64,000 bases of DNA from JBALVT01 sp045110675 (GCA_045110675.1 JBGCGJ010000008.1:1-64000), one strand, 5' to 3'; shown: positions 34,067 to 44,106, counted from the stretch's first letter. Numbers and translations are program-made. Notes: generated by a model from the sequence alone, not told the origin.

Positions 34067-35140
34067 TCATGAATCTTTGAAAGTATCATCTCGCTGGTGA
34101 ATAAGACTAGTTGCTCGAGGGCCGCGCTGAAACACTTCTATGACCATGCCTTGACTCACGTCAGTGGGTATATAAGCTAACTTGTCACCAAAGGGTTCTA
34201 GAATCTGGCTTTTCATATTATCGTTAAGCGGAGTTTTACCGTCGACACAGAGTAAAATTATTCCCTTGGATTTCATCTTGTCATAAAACACATCCAGGTC
34301 GTCGACTTCCGTTATGATCTCCAACACATGTCCATTGCCCTTCTTTTTGAGCGTGTCCATCAGTGGCCCGGGACCTGTCGGCTGAATTAACACGAGCCAA
34401 ACACTGTTTGCGAATATGAATGCTGGCTTGAAACCGCCGATTTCTTCGTTGACGTCCGGATCAACGCCCGATTGCATGGGGTGTCGCTTCAGCTCCAAGA
34501 CCTCTGTATAAAATTCAATAGATGCCTCAATGTCTTCCACGATGATTGCGATACGATCTATTCGTGGAACATTTCGGTCTGCTTCTTTCTGCGACCACAT
34601 CTGATCACGAATCCCAATAAAATTCCGCTCGCCGTTCAACGTACCTTCATAAATATCCACGCTCGTTTTCTGAATTTCACCATTTGCGCAGCAAGTGATG
34701 CGCTGCCCAACAGATTCTGGATAGTTCAGAGTTAGCTTAATCTCATCTCCTGACATACTTAAAGGACTCCCCGCTATATTGAACAGATCAACACCCTTGG
34801 ACTTCATGCGCTGTTGCATTGTGTTGTAAGCGTCAGAGCGAAAATTTAGTCCGAAAATTCTGCCATTCCCTTTTTCTCCAGAAGTGTTTAGATCTGAGTC
34901 GGGTGAAGATGCCAACACAAGTTGCAACCACAATCCGTTTGCGTCGACAAAGGCACCGTCTACATTTTCGTAGGATTCACTTACACCGCTTACACTAAAC
35001 GCCATCGGGTGACGCTTCCAACCCATAATCTCAGTTAAAAACGTAGATGTCTTTTCGATATTCTCAGCACAAATCGAAATGCTATCTAACGAAATTGAGT
35101 GTTTAGTTGACTTTGCTATTTCAGATTTTTTACTTTTCAT
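34067..35140 (-). CDS. Double-VOC protein with lost metal ligands
   Basis: 357 aa, two tandem VOC domains (about 20-185 and 190-345), related to the proteins at 35653-36705 and 42978-44045. Domain 1 starts LDSISICAENIEKTSTFLTE, with Ser where the relatives have His. Its module ends are ANGLWLQLV (Gln for Glu) and TSVDIYEG (Asp for Glu). Domain 2 starts IDRIAIIVEDIEASIEFYTE (Arg for His) with VWLVLIQP (Val for Glu). Shared markers include GSPL, GQRI and RGPRATSLIHQRDDTF at the end. It probably no longer binds a catalytic metal; it could bind ligand or partner. It diverges from the plus-strand relative at 35653. Confidence 0.8.
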   Translation of the reverse strand: MKSKKSEIAKSTKHSISLDSISICAENIEKTSTFLTEIMGWKRHPMAFSVSGVSESYENVDGAFVDANGLWLQLVLASSPDSDLNTSGEKGNGRIFGLNFRSDAYNTMQQRMKSKGVDLFNIAGSPLSMSGDEIKLTLNYPESVGQRITCCANGEIQKTSVDIYEGTLNGERNFIGIRDQMWSQKEADRNVPRIDRIAIIVEDIEASIEFYTEVLELKRHPMQSGVDPDVNEEIGGFKPAFIFANSVWLVLIQPTGPGPLMDTLKKKGNGHVLEIITEVDDLDVFYDKMKSKGIILLCVDGKTPLNDNMKSQILEPFGDKLAYIPTDVSQGMVIEVFQRGPRATSLIHQRDDTFKDS

Positions 35141-35652
35141 ATATCACGACCTGCTTCTGTGGACAGAATACCTCTATGTTGCATAGCAAATATCAAGCTG
35201 TTTAGTGCTAAAACCGCCCCTGCTACCCAGGAAGCCGCCATCTTCCGTTGAATACCGACAATGCCTTTCTCAGGATGGATTACTACCATCGCACAATATA
35301 CAGAGTTCCCCGGTAGTGATCGCAAGAGGTGAATGCTATCTCAGAATAAGTTTAGGTATTGATGGAGTAGGTATCTTTACCGATGGTGACAATAACTCAA
35401 CAGTTGGTGACACTGTCATTGATTCGGTTGCTTCCTTCCTGTCACTCGAAGTTAAGCTATTGGCATCTTAAGGAAAGCGGCTGACTGAGTTTCCGTACGA
35501 GAATTGGACTATTATCCCGATAACGTTGTTCTCAAACTGAATTACGATGTAGAGGATGTTTGGAATTACGCAGCCACATCTCCGCAGGGAACGCGAATTC
35601 GTCGGGCAATTGTAATGTTAATGTATTTTCCCACCTAGACAGGATATTGAGT
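35141..35652. other. Intergenic between divergent double-VOC genes
   Basis: Over 500 bp with only short frames in both strands (for example 62 codons on the minus strand ending in ATGA with the VOC gene at 35140) and no convincing protein. It should hold both promoters. No operator was recognised. Confidence 0.35.
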
Positions 35653-36705
35653 ATGAGCAACAACATGAACATGCACATGGATCACGCTGTGATCTGGGTT
35701 GATGATATAGAGGGGACATCCAATTTTCTGCGCGATGTTGTAGGCCTAAAACAACATCCTATGGAAATTGGTTGCAGTGATGATGACCCGACGACGGGTG
35801 GTATGGAGGGAGTTTTCTTTGATGGAAATGGTATCTGGCTGGAATTAATAAAGCCAACGACACCTGGACCTGGTATGGACATCCTGGAGAAGGTTGGGCC
35901 GGGCGCTCTTGTTGAGATCAACTTTCAACCGCAAGATTACGATGGTGTGTTGAGAGAGATGAAGGATAAGGGTATTCAAATGCTCAACATGGATGGTTCC
36001 CCTATGGGCGAAGATGGCGGTTTGATTAAAGAAGGTGTGGGTACAGGGGACGATATCGAACATACCGGCCAACGCATCGCCTACTGGCCAACTGATTCTA
36101 CAAACGGAACCAGTGTTGAAATCTTCGAGGTAACTCCTGGAGACGAAAGCGGCCTTATCAATATCCGCGACAAGATGTGGGAGAACGAGGCGCCAGCTGG
36201 TCCAGACGCTCCGTGGGTGGATCACATTGCCATTTGGGTTAAAGATCTAGATGCGACGGCTAGCTTTTATACTGACGTTTTGGGCTTCGAACGCTATCAC
36301 AAGGAAATTGATACCACGGTAGAAAATGACAATGAAAAACTGGGCGCTTTCAAAGCCTGCTTTATTGACACCAAAGGTGTTTGGTTAGAGCTGTTACAGC
36401 CAGTTGGGGCCGGTGCATTGATGGACACATTGGAAGAGAAGGGCGATGGTTATTTGGGAGAGATATGTATTTGTGTAAATGATCTGGATGCTTACGACAA
36501 ATCAATGAAAGCAAAGGGTATACAGTTGTTGAACATCGATGGGTCGCCACTGGATAGTAAAAACTGTGTATTGGAGCCCCATGGAGAAAAAATGGCTTAT
36601 TTTTCCTCTGAATTGAGCTGTGGCATGGTCGTTGAAGTAGTGCAACCGGGTCCTGATGCAACTCGCTGTCTTCCACCAAGAAGTCACGCTCCCGACTGGA
36701 GTTAA
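35653..36705 (+). CDS. Double-VOC protein, predicted metal-binding
   Basis: 350 aa from the ATG at 35653 (AGGAT upstream). Both domains keep the expected ligands. Domain 1: MDHAVIWVDD (His), GNGIWLELIKP (Glu), GALVEINFQPQD, TSVEIFEVTP (Glu). Domain 2: VDHIAIWVKD (His), TKGVWLELLQP (Glu), GYLGEICICVND, MVVEVVQPGP (Glu). It probably acts as a metal-dependent isomerase, lyase or dioxygenase of the glyoxalase/extradiol superfamily. It is the most complete member of the three double-VOC proteins here. Confidence 0.85.
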   Translation: MSNNMNMHMDHAVIWVDDIEGTSNFLRDVVGLKQHPMEIGCSDDDPTTGGMEGVFFDGNGIWLELIKPTTPGPGMDILEKVGPGALVEINFQPQDYDGVLREMKDKGIQMLNMDGSPMGEDGGLIKEGVGTGDDIEHTGQRIAYWPTDSTNGTSVEIFEVTPGDESGLINIRDKMWENEAPAGPDAPWVDHIAIWVKDLDATASFYTDVLGFERYHKEIDTTVENDNEKLGAFKACFIDTKGVWLELLQPVGAGALMDTLEEKGDGYLGEICICVNDLDAYDKSMKAKGIQLLNIDGSPLDSKNCVLEPHGEKMAYFSSELSCGMVVEVVQPGPDATRCLPPRSHAPDWS

Positions 36706-36896
36706 GCCTCGCCGTCATAACATACCCACCAGATCGCGCTCTAACACCGAGCGTTATAAGCACTCTCGACGGGGTGGTAATCCACAGGTATTTCTGACAA
36801 TGGCACTGCCGGGCAAAGCATTGTCATCCTGTGATAAGTCCGCTCGTATTTAACGCATTATGCTCTGCAAAGATCTCTCTTTGCACGGGTGTTTCT

Positions 36897-37673
36897 ATGG
36901 CTTCAATAACTAACAACTGGTTTGATATGTCTGGTGAAACCGCTTTGATTACAGGTGGTGGAACCGGGCTTGGTCGGCGCTTTGCAGAGGTGTTAGGAGA
37001 GGCGGGTGCGACTGTCATCCTCAGTGGAAGGCGTTTGGAGAAGCTTGAGGAATCGGCGCAATCAGTCCGGGATCATGGCGGAGCAGCTCATTGTGTTTGC
37101 ATGGATGTTTCCGACCCGGCTAGCGTGGTAATCGGTATCGAAGCCTGCAATGCCATTTCACCCATTACCGTACTGGTGAACAATGCGGGTACCACATCGG
37201 CCGCGGCGCTCCTCGACTTGGAAGAGAGCGATTGGGATTCGGTGATCGACACCAATCTGAAAGGTGCCTGGCTTGTCGCCAGGGAAGTGGTGCGTGGTAT
37301 GTCCTCGCGCACTTGCGGCGGTGCGATTGTAAACATTGCCTCTGTGCTTGGTACCAGTGTGCAAAAGGGGACGGGTGGCTACTGTCCGTCTAAGGCTGGT
37401 TTGTTGCACTTAACTCATCAAATGGCATTGGAGTGGGCTCGTTACCAAGTCAGGGTCAACAGTATTGCGCCCGGATACTACTTCACGGATATCGCCGCGT
37501 CTTATCTTGAGTCGGGTTCGGGCAAGGCACTCCTTCAACGCATACCTGTCAGGAGACTTGGTGAACCCCAGGAGATGGACGCAGCGCTGCTCATGCTCTG
37601 CTCATCGGCCTCGAGCTATATGACGGGTTCGACGATCACTATCGATGGTGGTTTGTCGCTATCGATTGTTTGA
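36897..37673 (+). CDS. Short-chain dehydrogenase/reductase (SDR)
   Basis: 258 aa from the ATG at 36897. Classical SDR: cofactor motif ALITGGGTGLGRRFAEVL, NNAG in VLVNNAGTTSAA, catalytic Ser in NIASVLGTS, YxxxK in GGYCPSKAG, and the C-terminal MTGSTITIDGGLS. An Arg right after the first strand (SGRRLEK) favours NADP(H). Likely oxidises or reduces a hydroxy/keto group of the compound handled by this cluster. Its gene is 190 bp after the VOC gene. Confidence 0.9.
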   Translation: MASITNNWFDMSGETALITGGGTGLGRRFAEVLGEAGATVILSGRRLEKLEESAQSVRDHGGAAHCVCMDVSDPASVVIGIEACNAISPITVLVNNAGTTSAAALLDLEESDWDSVIDTNLKGAWLVAREVVRGMSSRTCGGAIVNIASVLGTSVQKGTGGYCPSKAGLLHLTHQMALEWARYQVRVNSIAPGYYFTDIAASYLESGSGKALLQRIPVRRLGEPQEMDAALLMLCSSASSYMTGSTITIDGGLSLSIV

Positions 37674-37827
37674 TCTACTGCAGGTGGCATTGCATGCAAA
37701 CCGATTGGCACGCGATGGCAAGACCCGGCCCCGCTGTTGGGCTAAATTTTAAAACAGCATCGTGATGGGCCGCAGGGGCCGACGAACTACCAATGAAGCG
37801 AAATGAAGAAATACACAGGAGATTTCT

Positions 37828-38595
37828 ATGTCTGATAACGAATCTAAGTTTGGTCGTCTAACCCCAGATAAATGGGGTACAACAATGCCCGCACACAGCT
37901 CGTCTTACAGGAAGGGTCCGTGGTACTACAGGGACACCGAGGCGCTCATGATTACCTATCTTACCGACGAAGACGCAGCTCTGGATATTCTTCCCTCAGA
38001 CCTAGAACTGATTCAACCCGCTACAGCCTTTATGGTGCTTGAATTTAATCACTTTAGTACTAGCGGAGGCCCTTACGGGGAGGTCTATACGGGGGTTTTG
38101 TGCATGCATGAGGGGCAAGTGTATGGCTATACCAATGCGGTCTATGTGACCACAGAGAATGCTCTGGTTGCGGGAAGGGAAATCTGGGGTTTCGGTAAGA
38201 AGATGGCCCATCGAATCGAACTGCGTCAGTTAGGTACAGGTGAGATAGAGGGTGTCGTTGAAGTGAACCAAGGCAATGTTGTGGCGAAGGTGATCATGCA
38301 GCCTGATCGCAATGAGTCGGCGTCTATTTTGGAGGATCTTCCTCTTGCAGTGTTGAAGGTTATCCCCGATGTAGAGGGTGGCGATAAACCCGCGGTAGCG
38401 CAATTGAATTCTGTGTTGTTTAAAGGCATTCCACACAAGGGAGCAGATGGGAAGGACGAGCTTTACAGCGGTGCCGCAAGTTTGGAAGTGAGTAAGCATT
38501 CGGATGTGAACTTGCCCGTGCTCGAAGTTGTAGATGCCAAATACATGAGAATGACGGCCGATCTTCCCTACGGGAAAATATTGAAATCGTACTGA
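37828..38595 (+). CDS. Acetoacetate decarboxylase-like protein
   Basis: 255 aa, the family's usual length. The Schiff-base region VAGREIWGFGKKMAHRIEL carries the Lys pair (124-125) of ADC, preceded by EVYTGVLCMHEGQVYGYTNA and followed by KYMRMTADLPYG near the end. Acetoacetate decarboxylase cleaves acetoacetate to acetone; the superfamily also includes aldolase-dehydratases and lactonase-like enzymes, so the substrate here may be a larger beta-keto acid. It is next to two SDRs and a luciferase-like monooxygenase. Confidence 0.85.
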   Translation: MSDNESKFGRLTPDKWGTTMPAHSSSYRKGPWYYRDTEALMITYLTDEDAALDILPSDLELIQPATAFMVLEFNHFSTSGGPYGEVYTGVLCMHEGQVYGYTNAVYVTTENALVAGREIWGFGKKMAHRIELRQLGTGEIEGVVEVNQGNVVAKVIMQPDRNESASILEDLPLAVLKVIPDVEGGDKPAVAQLNSVLFKGIPHKGADGKDELYSGAASLEVSKHSDVNLPVLEVVDAKYMRMTADLPYGKILKSY

Positions 38596-38620
38596 TACAG
38601 CCTAGTCGTTGAGTGGTGCT

Positions 38621-39388
38621 ATGACTACGAATTTTGAAGTTGACCTGAAAGGTCGTGTTGCTGTGGTCACCGGGGCGACAGGGGGCATTGGTCGCGCGAT
38701 TGCGATACTCCTGGCCAAGTCCGGAGCCGATGTTGTAGTGACTGACACGCATGCTCGTTCGGAGTTGCTTGGTGAGCTGGCCAGCGAGATATCAGTACTG
38801 GGAAACAGGGCGCTGGCTTCGCTGGCTGATATCACAAAGCGCGATGAAATCGACCAGCTTTTGGGAGATGTGCTCAATGAGTTCGGCTCCGTTGATCTGC
38901 TGGTCAATGTTGCTGGGCTTTACTTGACCGGACCGATCACATTGTTCAAAGAATCTGACTGGGATAACACTATGGCCGTCAATGTCAAAGGCCCTTTTCT
39001 TACCTGTCAGGCTTTCGCGAAGGTGATGTGTGAGCAGGGTCAGGGCAATATCATCAACATCGCCTCGGATAGCGCGATTGATGTAGCGCAGGGCGATGGC
39101 CCCTATGCTTCTTCCAAGAGCGCACTGGTAGCATTTACTCGGCATATTGCACGAGAAGTCGGAGGAAAGAGTGTTCGCGCCAATGTGATTGCTCCGGGTT
39201 GGATAAAAACCGAAATGACGCGAGCCATTTGGTCTGATACAGCCCTGAGGTTGGAAGCAGAGGCTGGCATACCGCTTGGTTATATGGCAGAACCCGATGA
39301 CATCGCCAGTGTAGTGCTTTTCTTGGCTAGTGAGGCCTCGCGCTACATTACCGGTCAGCTGGTCGTTGCAAATGGTGGAAGAGTTTAG
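38621..39388 (+). CDS. Short-chain dehydrogenase/reductase (SDR)
   Basis: 255 aa from the ATG at 38621 (TTG at 38609 is in frame). Cofactor motif VAVVTGATGGIGRAIAILLA; an Asp ends the second strand (VVVTDTHARS), favouring NAD(H). Catalytic Ser is in NIASDSAI, YxxxK in DGPYASSKSALV, and the C-terminus is YITGQLVVANGGR. The next gene begins 12 bp after its stop. It probably acts as a dehydrogenase in the same pathway as the ADC-like and luciferase-like enzymes. Confidence 0.9.
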   Translation: MTTNFEVDLKGRVAVVTGATGGIGRAIAILLAKSGADVVVTDTHARSELLGELASEISVLGNRALASLADITKRDEIDQLLGDVLNEFGSVDLLVNVAGLYLTGPITLFKESDWDNTMAVNVKGPFLTCQAFAKVMCEQGQGNIINIASDSAIDVAQGDGPYASSKSALVAFTRHIAREVGGKSVRANVIAPGWIKTEMTRAIWSDTALRLEAEAGIPLGYMAEPDDIASVVLFLASEASRYITGQLVVANGGRV

Positions 39389-39400
39389 TTTGAGGGCTTT

Positions 39401-40276
39401 ATGGATATCGCTTTATTAGTACCGCTCGCTGCACCATTTGCCACTACCGAGTTTTTGAATCTATTAGGTCAGCGGGCTGAGCAGTGCGGGTTTAGCGCGC
39501 TTTGGGTGGGAGAGCACGTTGTGGTTCCGGACCAATGGGAGTCCCTCTATCCGGCAAGTGATGACGGTAAAATTCCCGAGGCGATTCAGCAAGGTGAGTT
39601 GGACCCTTTTACATCACTGGCTTACCTCGCGGCGATCACGGACACAATACGACTCGGTATCTGTTGTAATGTTGCACAACGAAATCCCGTGTATACCGCT
39701 AAAGAGGCGGCGAATGTCGACTGGTTGTCTGGGGGGCGTCTTGAGTTTGGCGCGGGTGTTGGTTGGGCTAGAGAGGAATTCGAGGCTTGTGCAATGCCCT
39801 TTGAACGACGTGGAAGTCGGGCGAGGTCTCATCTGGAGGTAATGCAGCATTTATGGGAAGAGTCTGTTGCGACATATAGCGATGACTTTTATGAACTTCC
39901 GCCCAGCCTTCTGTACCCAAAACCTGTTCAGGAACCGCGGCTCCCCATACATTGTCTTGGCGACTCCAGAGCGACCCTGAAGCGGGTCGCCGATTTTGGC
40001 GATGGATTTTTCCCAATGGATCTCGAGCCGGAACAATTCGTCGAGCCACTAAAAGCTCTGGATGAATTGCTTTCAGAGCGTAACCGCAGGCGAGACGAAA
40101 TCACGGTGTCGGTAACGTCTGATATCGCGAATTGTGATGTTGAGAAAATACAGCGCTACTGCGATGTTGGTGTTGATAGAATCGTAATTATGGAGTTTGT
40201 CGATACAATAGAAAAGCTAGAGCCCACGTTAGAGCGGGCTGTCGAAAAAATTATCAGGCCAGCGCGGGATATCTAG
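39401..40276 (+). CDS. Luciferase-like (LLM class) monooxygenase
   Basis: 291 aa. Motifs ALWVGEHVVVPDQWESLYPA (active-site His), YLAAITDTIRLGICCNVAQR, GRLEFGAGVGWAREEFEACA and LGDSRATLKRVADFGDGFFP are those of the TIGR03619-like F420-dependent LLM group. Uses reduced flavin or F420. Its position suggests an oxygenation or dehydrogenation step in the cluster. The last 50 residues (CDVGVDRIVIMEFVDTIEKL) complete the barrel. Confidence 0.88.
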   Translation: MDIALLVPLAAPFATTEFLNLLGQRAEQCGFSALWVGEHVVVPDQWESLYPASDDGKIPEAIQQGELDPFTSLAYLAAITDTIRLGICCNVAQRNPVYTAKEAANVDWLSGGRLEFGAGVGWAREEFEACAMPFERRGSRARSHLEVMQHLWEESVATYSDDFYELPPSLLYPKPVQEPRLPIHCLGDSRATLKRVADFGDGFFPMDLEPEQFVEPLKALDELLSERNRRRDEITVSVTSDIANCDVEKIQRYCDVGVDRIVIMEFVDTIEKLEPTLERAVEKIIRPARDI

Positions 40277-40391
40277 TTGTCTATTGGCCACATCAATCCT
40301 TGTGTATCTGGCACAGAGCTGCAATGACTTTGTGCTGACTAACCTAGATCTTTGGCGCCAAAATTCGAGGAAGCTCGACAGGGTAATGTGT

Positions 40392-40637
40392 ATGAGTAAA
40401 AGACTAAGTGGTGGTTGTCTTTGTGGGGCGATACAGTTTGACTTAGAAGACAATTTTTCCGCATTTTATCAATGTCATTGCAAACAATGTCAGCAGGTAA
40501 CGGGGTCGGCTTTTGCAGCAAATATATTCACCCGTCCTGACAACATAAATTGGGTTGAGGGCTTTGACAAGATTACGATTTACGAACATTCGGAAAGGGA
40601 GTTTGCGAAAGAAGCCCGCGGCCAATATGGCACATGA
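40392..40637 (+). pseudogene. Truncated GFA/CENP-V-domain protein
   Basis: 81 codons. It opens exactly like the GFA (glutathione-dependent formaldehyde-activating) family: LSGGCLCGAIQFDLED, YQCHCKQCQQVTGSAFAANI, covering the first zinc-binding cysteines. After SEREFAK the match ends and a short unrelated tail reaches a stop, where the second CxxC (normally FCxxCG) should be. Full GFA proteins are about 120-135 aa, so the second half is lost. Likely inactive. Confidence 0.7.
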
Positions 40638-40791
40638 TGTTAAATCATTGTCACGATCTGTGAAGAAAAAGTGAGGCTAAATGGCTAGGGTACAGTTGCG
40701 AACCAAGAGATAGATTGCCTAGTTGGGTCTCCGGTGTCCACGGGCAAAGTATCGAACCTAATTCTAATAAGCGTATCAAGGGAGTAATCCA

Positions 40792-42933
40792 ATGAAGAGT
40801 ATCTTAAAACACTTTTCAGCTAGACCCATCTCATATCAGGTAGGCAGAACTGCGTGCTGCATAGCGACCACGGCACTGTTCGGAGCAGCACCAGTATTTT
40901 CTGCTGTGCTGGAAGAGGTCGTAGTTACAGCCCAAAAGCGAGAGCAAAACCTTCAGGATGTTGGTATCTCCGTGACTGCATTTTCTGCAGACCAAATGCG
41001 GCAGTTGGGTTTTACTAACTCCATTGATGTAATTGCGCATACACCAAACGTTGAAGTAACGGGCGCGGGTGGTGGAGTAATCAATACCTTCAGTATTCGC
41101 GGTGTAACCCAGAACGACTTTTCAGCGGCGCAAGAATCTCCAATAGCGGTTTATGTGGATGACGTATATATCAGTCAGAACTTTGTTACCGGTTTCAGCC
41201 TATTCGACCTAGAGCGGGTTGAAGTGCTGCGTGGACCGCAGGGGACTCTGTTTGGCCGCAATGCTACCGGAGGATTAGTACACTATCTCTCGGCGAAGCC
41301 CAGCGATGAAACTGAGGGGTTTGTTGACCTGACAGTGGGTGACAAAGGCCGTGAACGGGTCGAGGCTGCAGTTGGTGGCGCATTGACCGACGCCATCTCT
41401 GGACGCTTGTCTGGCGTTTACAACAAAAATGATGGACTCATCGAGAACCGAATTGGTTCGGATGTAATGCAGACTGACGACTACGCCCTTAGAGGACAAT
41501 TACTTTTCCAGCCAACGGATTCGCTTGATGTTTTGTTTAAGGGGCTGTACGTCAATGAGGATAGTGCCAGAGGTGGCTATGCTCATGCAGTGGGTTTTGA
41601 TGGCGCGTTTTCAAATGATCCACGCGCCGTTGACTTCTTTGGTTACCAAAACGGTGGCGATCCATTTGAAGGCGACTACGACTTTGACGGTTTTAAAGAA
41701 CTCGAAATGACGGCGTTTACTCTTAGTGTCGATTGGGATCTCGGAGATTTTACTATCGTTTCTATCACCAATATCCAGGATATCGAAAATGAATATGGCG
41801 AGGACTCTGATGCATCGCCGAGCGATATTTACAATTACGAAGCAAAGGACGAGGTCGATCAGTTTTCCCAAGAATTCCGCGTCAGCTGGGAAGGAGAAAA
41901 TTCCCGTTCCGTGGTGGGATTGTATTACCTGGATCTAGAGGGTGATTATGCGACCTTCCAAAGCGGCGAAGTCTTCTTCGGACCTGGGTTTGTATACGGT
42001 TTGGCGGGCGAACAGGAGACGGAAACCATTGCTCTTTTCGGGCAAACGGAAATCGAGCTGAGCGATAAGTTATCCCTTACACTGGGTGCTCGCTTCAACC
42101 GCGATGAAAAAGACTTCGCGTTCTCCGAGTTGGGAGCGCAGTTGTACTCAGATGATTTTTCAGACGACGACTGGTCGGCTAAAGTGCAGCTTGACTATCG
42201 TCCCAACGAAGACTGGTTGTGGTACGTCGGTGTAAATCGAGGTATTAAATCCGGAGGATTTAATATGCCTCTCGGCCCACCGGCCGATTTCACTACTTTC
42301 CCCTACGAGGGTGAGGTGCTTTATTCCTACGAAGGCGGCTTCAAAAGCACACTGGGTGATACAACACGGTTGAACGCTTCCATTTTTTACTACGATTATG
42401 AGGACTACCAGGCATACACTTTTGACGGTTTTGTACCGTTGCTTTTTAACGCCAATGCAGAAAATTACGGCGTAGAAATCGAGCTGATTACCAATCCTAT
42501 CGATGGACTAGAAATCATGCTGGGTGCTGGTTGGGCTGACACCGAAGTACAGGATGTTCCTCTATCCATTTCAGCAAGCGGGAAGGAAGATGGCGTTCTC
42601 GCACCGGAGCTATCCTTGAGTGGTCTTGTGCGCTACTCCTGGGATGCTTTGGGAGGCACGATTGCTATTCAAAGCGATTACAGTTGGAAGGATGACCACA
42701 AATTCAATTTGGCTGTAACGCCAGTCATTGAAGAGGACTCGTATGGCCTACTGAATGCGCTCGTTAGTTATACCAGTGGAAATGAGGCTTGGTATGTTTC
42801 CATTTTCGCGAAAAACCTTACCGACGAAGATTATCGATCGTACGCCTTTGACACGACAACCTTCTTTGGCGCTACCGAGGACGTACCTGGGCCGGAGCGA
42901 TGGGTTGGTGCAAACTTGCGGTTCAGCTGGTAG
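40792..42933 (+). CDS. TonB-dependent outer-membrane receptor
   Basis: 713 aa with a Shine-Dalgarno GGGAG. The signal region runs to about residue 40 (FGAAPVFSAVLEE). TonB box-like LEEVVVTAQKREQNLQDVGI starts the mature plug, followed by SIRGVTQNDFSAAQESPIAV and LERVEVLRGPQGTLFGRNAT. A 22-strand-type barrel ends with the aromatic terminus VGANLRFSW. This looks like the sphingomonad/marine-type SusC-less receptor for small hydrophobic or aromatic compounds. It probably imports the substrate of the surrounding VOC/SDR/LLM pathway. Energy comes from TonB-ExbBD, not encoded here. Confidence 0.92.
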   Translation: MKSILKHFSARPISYQVGRTACCIATTALFGAAPVFSAVLEEVVVTAQKREQNLQDVGISVTAFSADQMRQLGFTNSIDVIAHTPNVEVTGAGGGVINTFSIRGVTQNDFSAAQESPIAVYVDDVYISQNFVTGFSLFDLERVEVLRGPQGTLFGRNATGGLVHYLSAKPSDETEGFVDLTVGDKGRERVEAAVGGALTDAISGRLSGVYNKNDGLIENRIGSDVMQTDDYALRGQLLFQPTDSLDVLFKGLYVNEDSARGGYAHAVGFDGAFSNDPRAVDFFGYQNGGDPFEGDYDFDGFKELEMTAFTLSVDWDLGDFTIVSITNIQDIENEYGEDSDASPSDIYNYEAKDEVDQFSQEFRVSWEGENSRSVVGLYYLDLEGDYATFQSGEVFFGPGFVYGLAGEQETETIALFGQTEIELSDKLSLTLGARFNRDEKDFAFSELGAQLYSDDFSDDDWSAKVQLDYRPNEDWLWYVGVNRGIKSGGFNMPLGPPADFTTFPYEGEVLYSYEGGFKSTLGDTTRLNASIFYYDYEDYQAYTFDGFVPLLFNANAENYGVEIELITNPIDGLEIMLGAGWADTEVQDVPLSISASGKEDGVLAPELSLSGLVRYSWDALGGTIAIQSDYSWKDDHKFNLAVTPVIEEDSYGLLNALVSYTSGNEAWYVSIFAKNLTDEDYRSYAFDTTTFFGATEDVPGPERWVGANLRFSW

Positions 42934-42977
42934 AGGATGAACCCTATATCTCCCATGGTGAATCAGAGGATTATGAA

Positions 42978-44045
42978 ATGCTAAGCGCACCAATTAGCAC
43001 ACCGTTACGACTCGATCATTTAGCAGTTTGGGTCTCGGATATGGAGGCCACAACAACGTTTCTAACGGATGTGGTCGGCTTGAAGCGCCATCCCATGGTG
43101 GTCGAAGTCAGCGATGACGATCCTACCTGTGGCGGTATGGAGGCAGTTTTTATCGACGGGAATGGTCTGTGGTTGGAGATGATATTGCCGACGACGCCTG
43201 GTCCGGGTATGGATATGTTGAACGAATTTGGCGACGGTGCAATCGTCGAGGTCAACTTTGAGGCAGTGGATAAAGACTACATTGATATCATTGATGATAT
43301 GGCCGCAAAAGGCATCCAAATGCTCAGTATGGATGGTTCACCGTTGGTGGATGGAGGTAGGATCGATGAGGGGGTTCGTGGGAATTCTGAGTCGGTTGAA
43401 ACCGGACAGCGAATCGCATACTGGCCAACGGATATCAGTGGCGGTACTACTATAGAGATTTACGAAAAGTTTAGCGCCGACGAGACCAATCTTCTCAATT
43501 TGCGTGAAGCTCAGTGGGCAGATGAGCAAAAAGATTCCACAGCGCCAAGAATAGATCGAGTGGGTATTCTGGTCGAAGATCTCGAGAAAGTTGCCTCATT
43601 TTATACGCAAACAATGGGGCTTACTCGCCATCCTGAAGTATTTGTACTTGAGGCGAATGCAAACAATGTTGGTGGTATGAAGATCTGCTTCATCAAGGCG
43701 AGTCACACTGAAAACGTTTGGGTTCAGTTAATTCAGCCCACCTCTCCTGGTTATGCGATGGATCTGCTTGAAGAGAAGGGCAGTGGCTACCCAATGGAAG
43801 TTAGTGTTGAAGTCGACGACCTCGATGCGTTTTGTGGCCAGATGCAGGCAAAGGGGGTCACCATGGTTAAGCTTGATGGTAGCGCCCTTGATTCAGGATC
43901 GAAGTGGGACACGGTAGAGCCTTATGGTGACCGCTTCTGCTATTTCCCATTGAGCGTGAGCCGGGGATTTCGCATGATGATGTATCAGCGCGGCCCACGC
44001 GACACCAGTATGTTACATCGCCGTGATGACACGTTCGTAGGCTAG
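42978..44045 (+). CDS. Double-VOC protein, N-domain metal site only
   Basis: 355 aa from the ATG at 42978 (GAGGA eight bases upstream); the longer frame begins inside the receptor gene. Domain 1 has all ligands: LDHLAVWVSD (His), GNGLWLEMILP (Glu), TTIEIYEKF (Glu). Domain 2 has IDRVGILVED (Arg for His), ENVWVQLIQP (Gln for Glu) and FRMMMYQRGP (Met for Glu), so its metal site is gone. It ends RGPRDTSMLHRRDDTFVG, almost as in the 34067-35140 protein. It follows the receptor gene by 44 bp and is probably co-transcribed. Confidence 0.85.
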   Translation: MLSAPISTPLRLDHLAVWVSDMEATTTFLTDVVGLKRHPMVVEVSDDDPTCGGMEAVFIDGNGLWLEMILPTTPGPGMDMLNEFGDGAIVEVNFEAVDKDYIDIIDDMAAKGIQMLSMDGSPLVDGGRIDEGVRGNSESVETGQRIAYWPTDISGGTTIEIYEKFSADETNLLNLREAQWADEQKDSTAPRIDRVGILVEDLEKVASFYTQTMGLTRHPEVFVLEANANNVGGMKICFIKASHTENVWVQLIQPTSPGYAMDLLEEKGSGYPMEVSVEVDDLDAFCGQMQAKGVTMVKLDGSALDSGSKWDTVEPYGDRFCYFPLSVSRGFRMMMYQRGPRDTSMLHRRDDTFVG

Positions 44046-44106
44046 TTTTTTATCAGCTCAAGAAGGGCAAACCACATGACACTATTGAGGCTCCTCCGGG
44101 ATGCCT

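Noticed and set aside
35137..35325. 62-codon minus-strand frame ending in ATGA overlap with the double-VOC gene
   Set aside because: The overlap is suggestive, but the peptide has no domain, no convincing start and an irregular composition.
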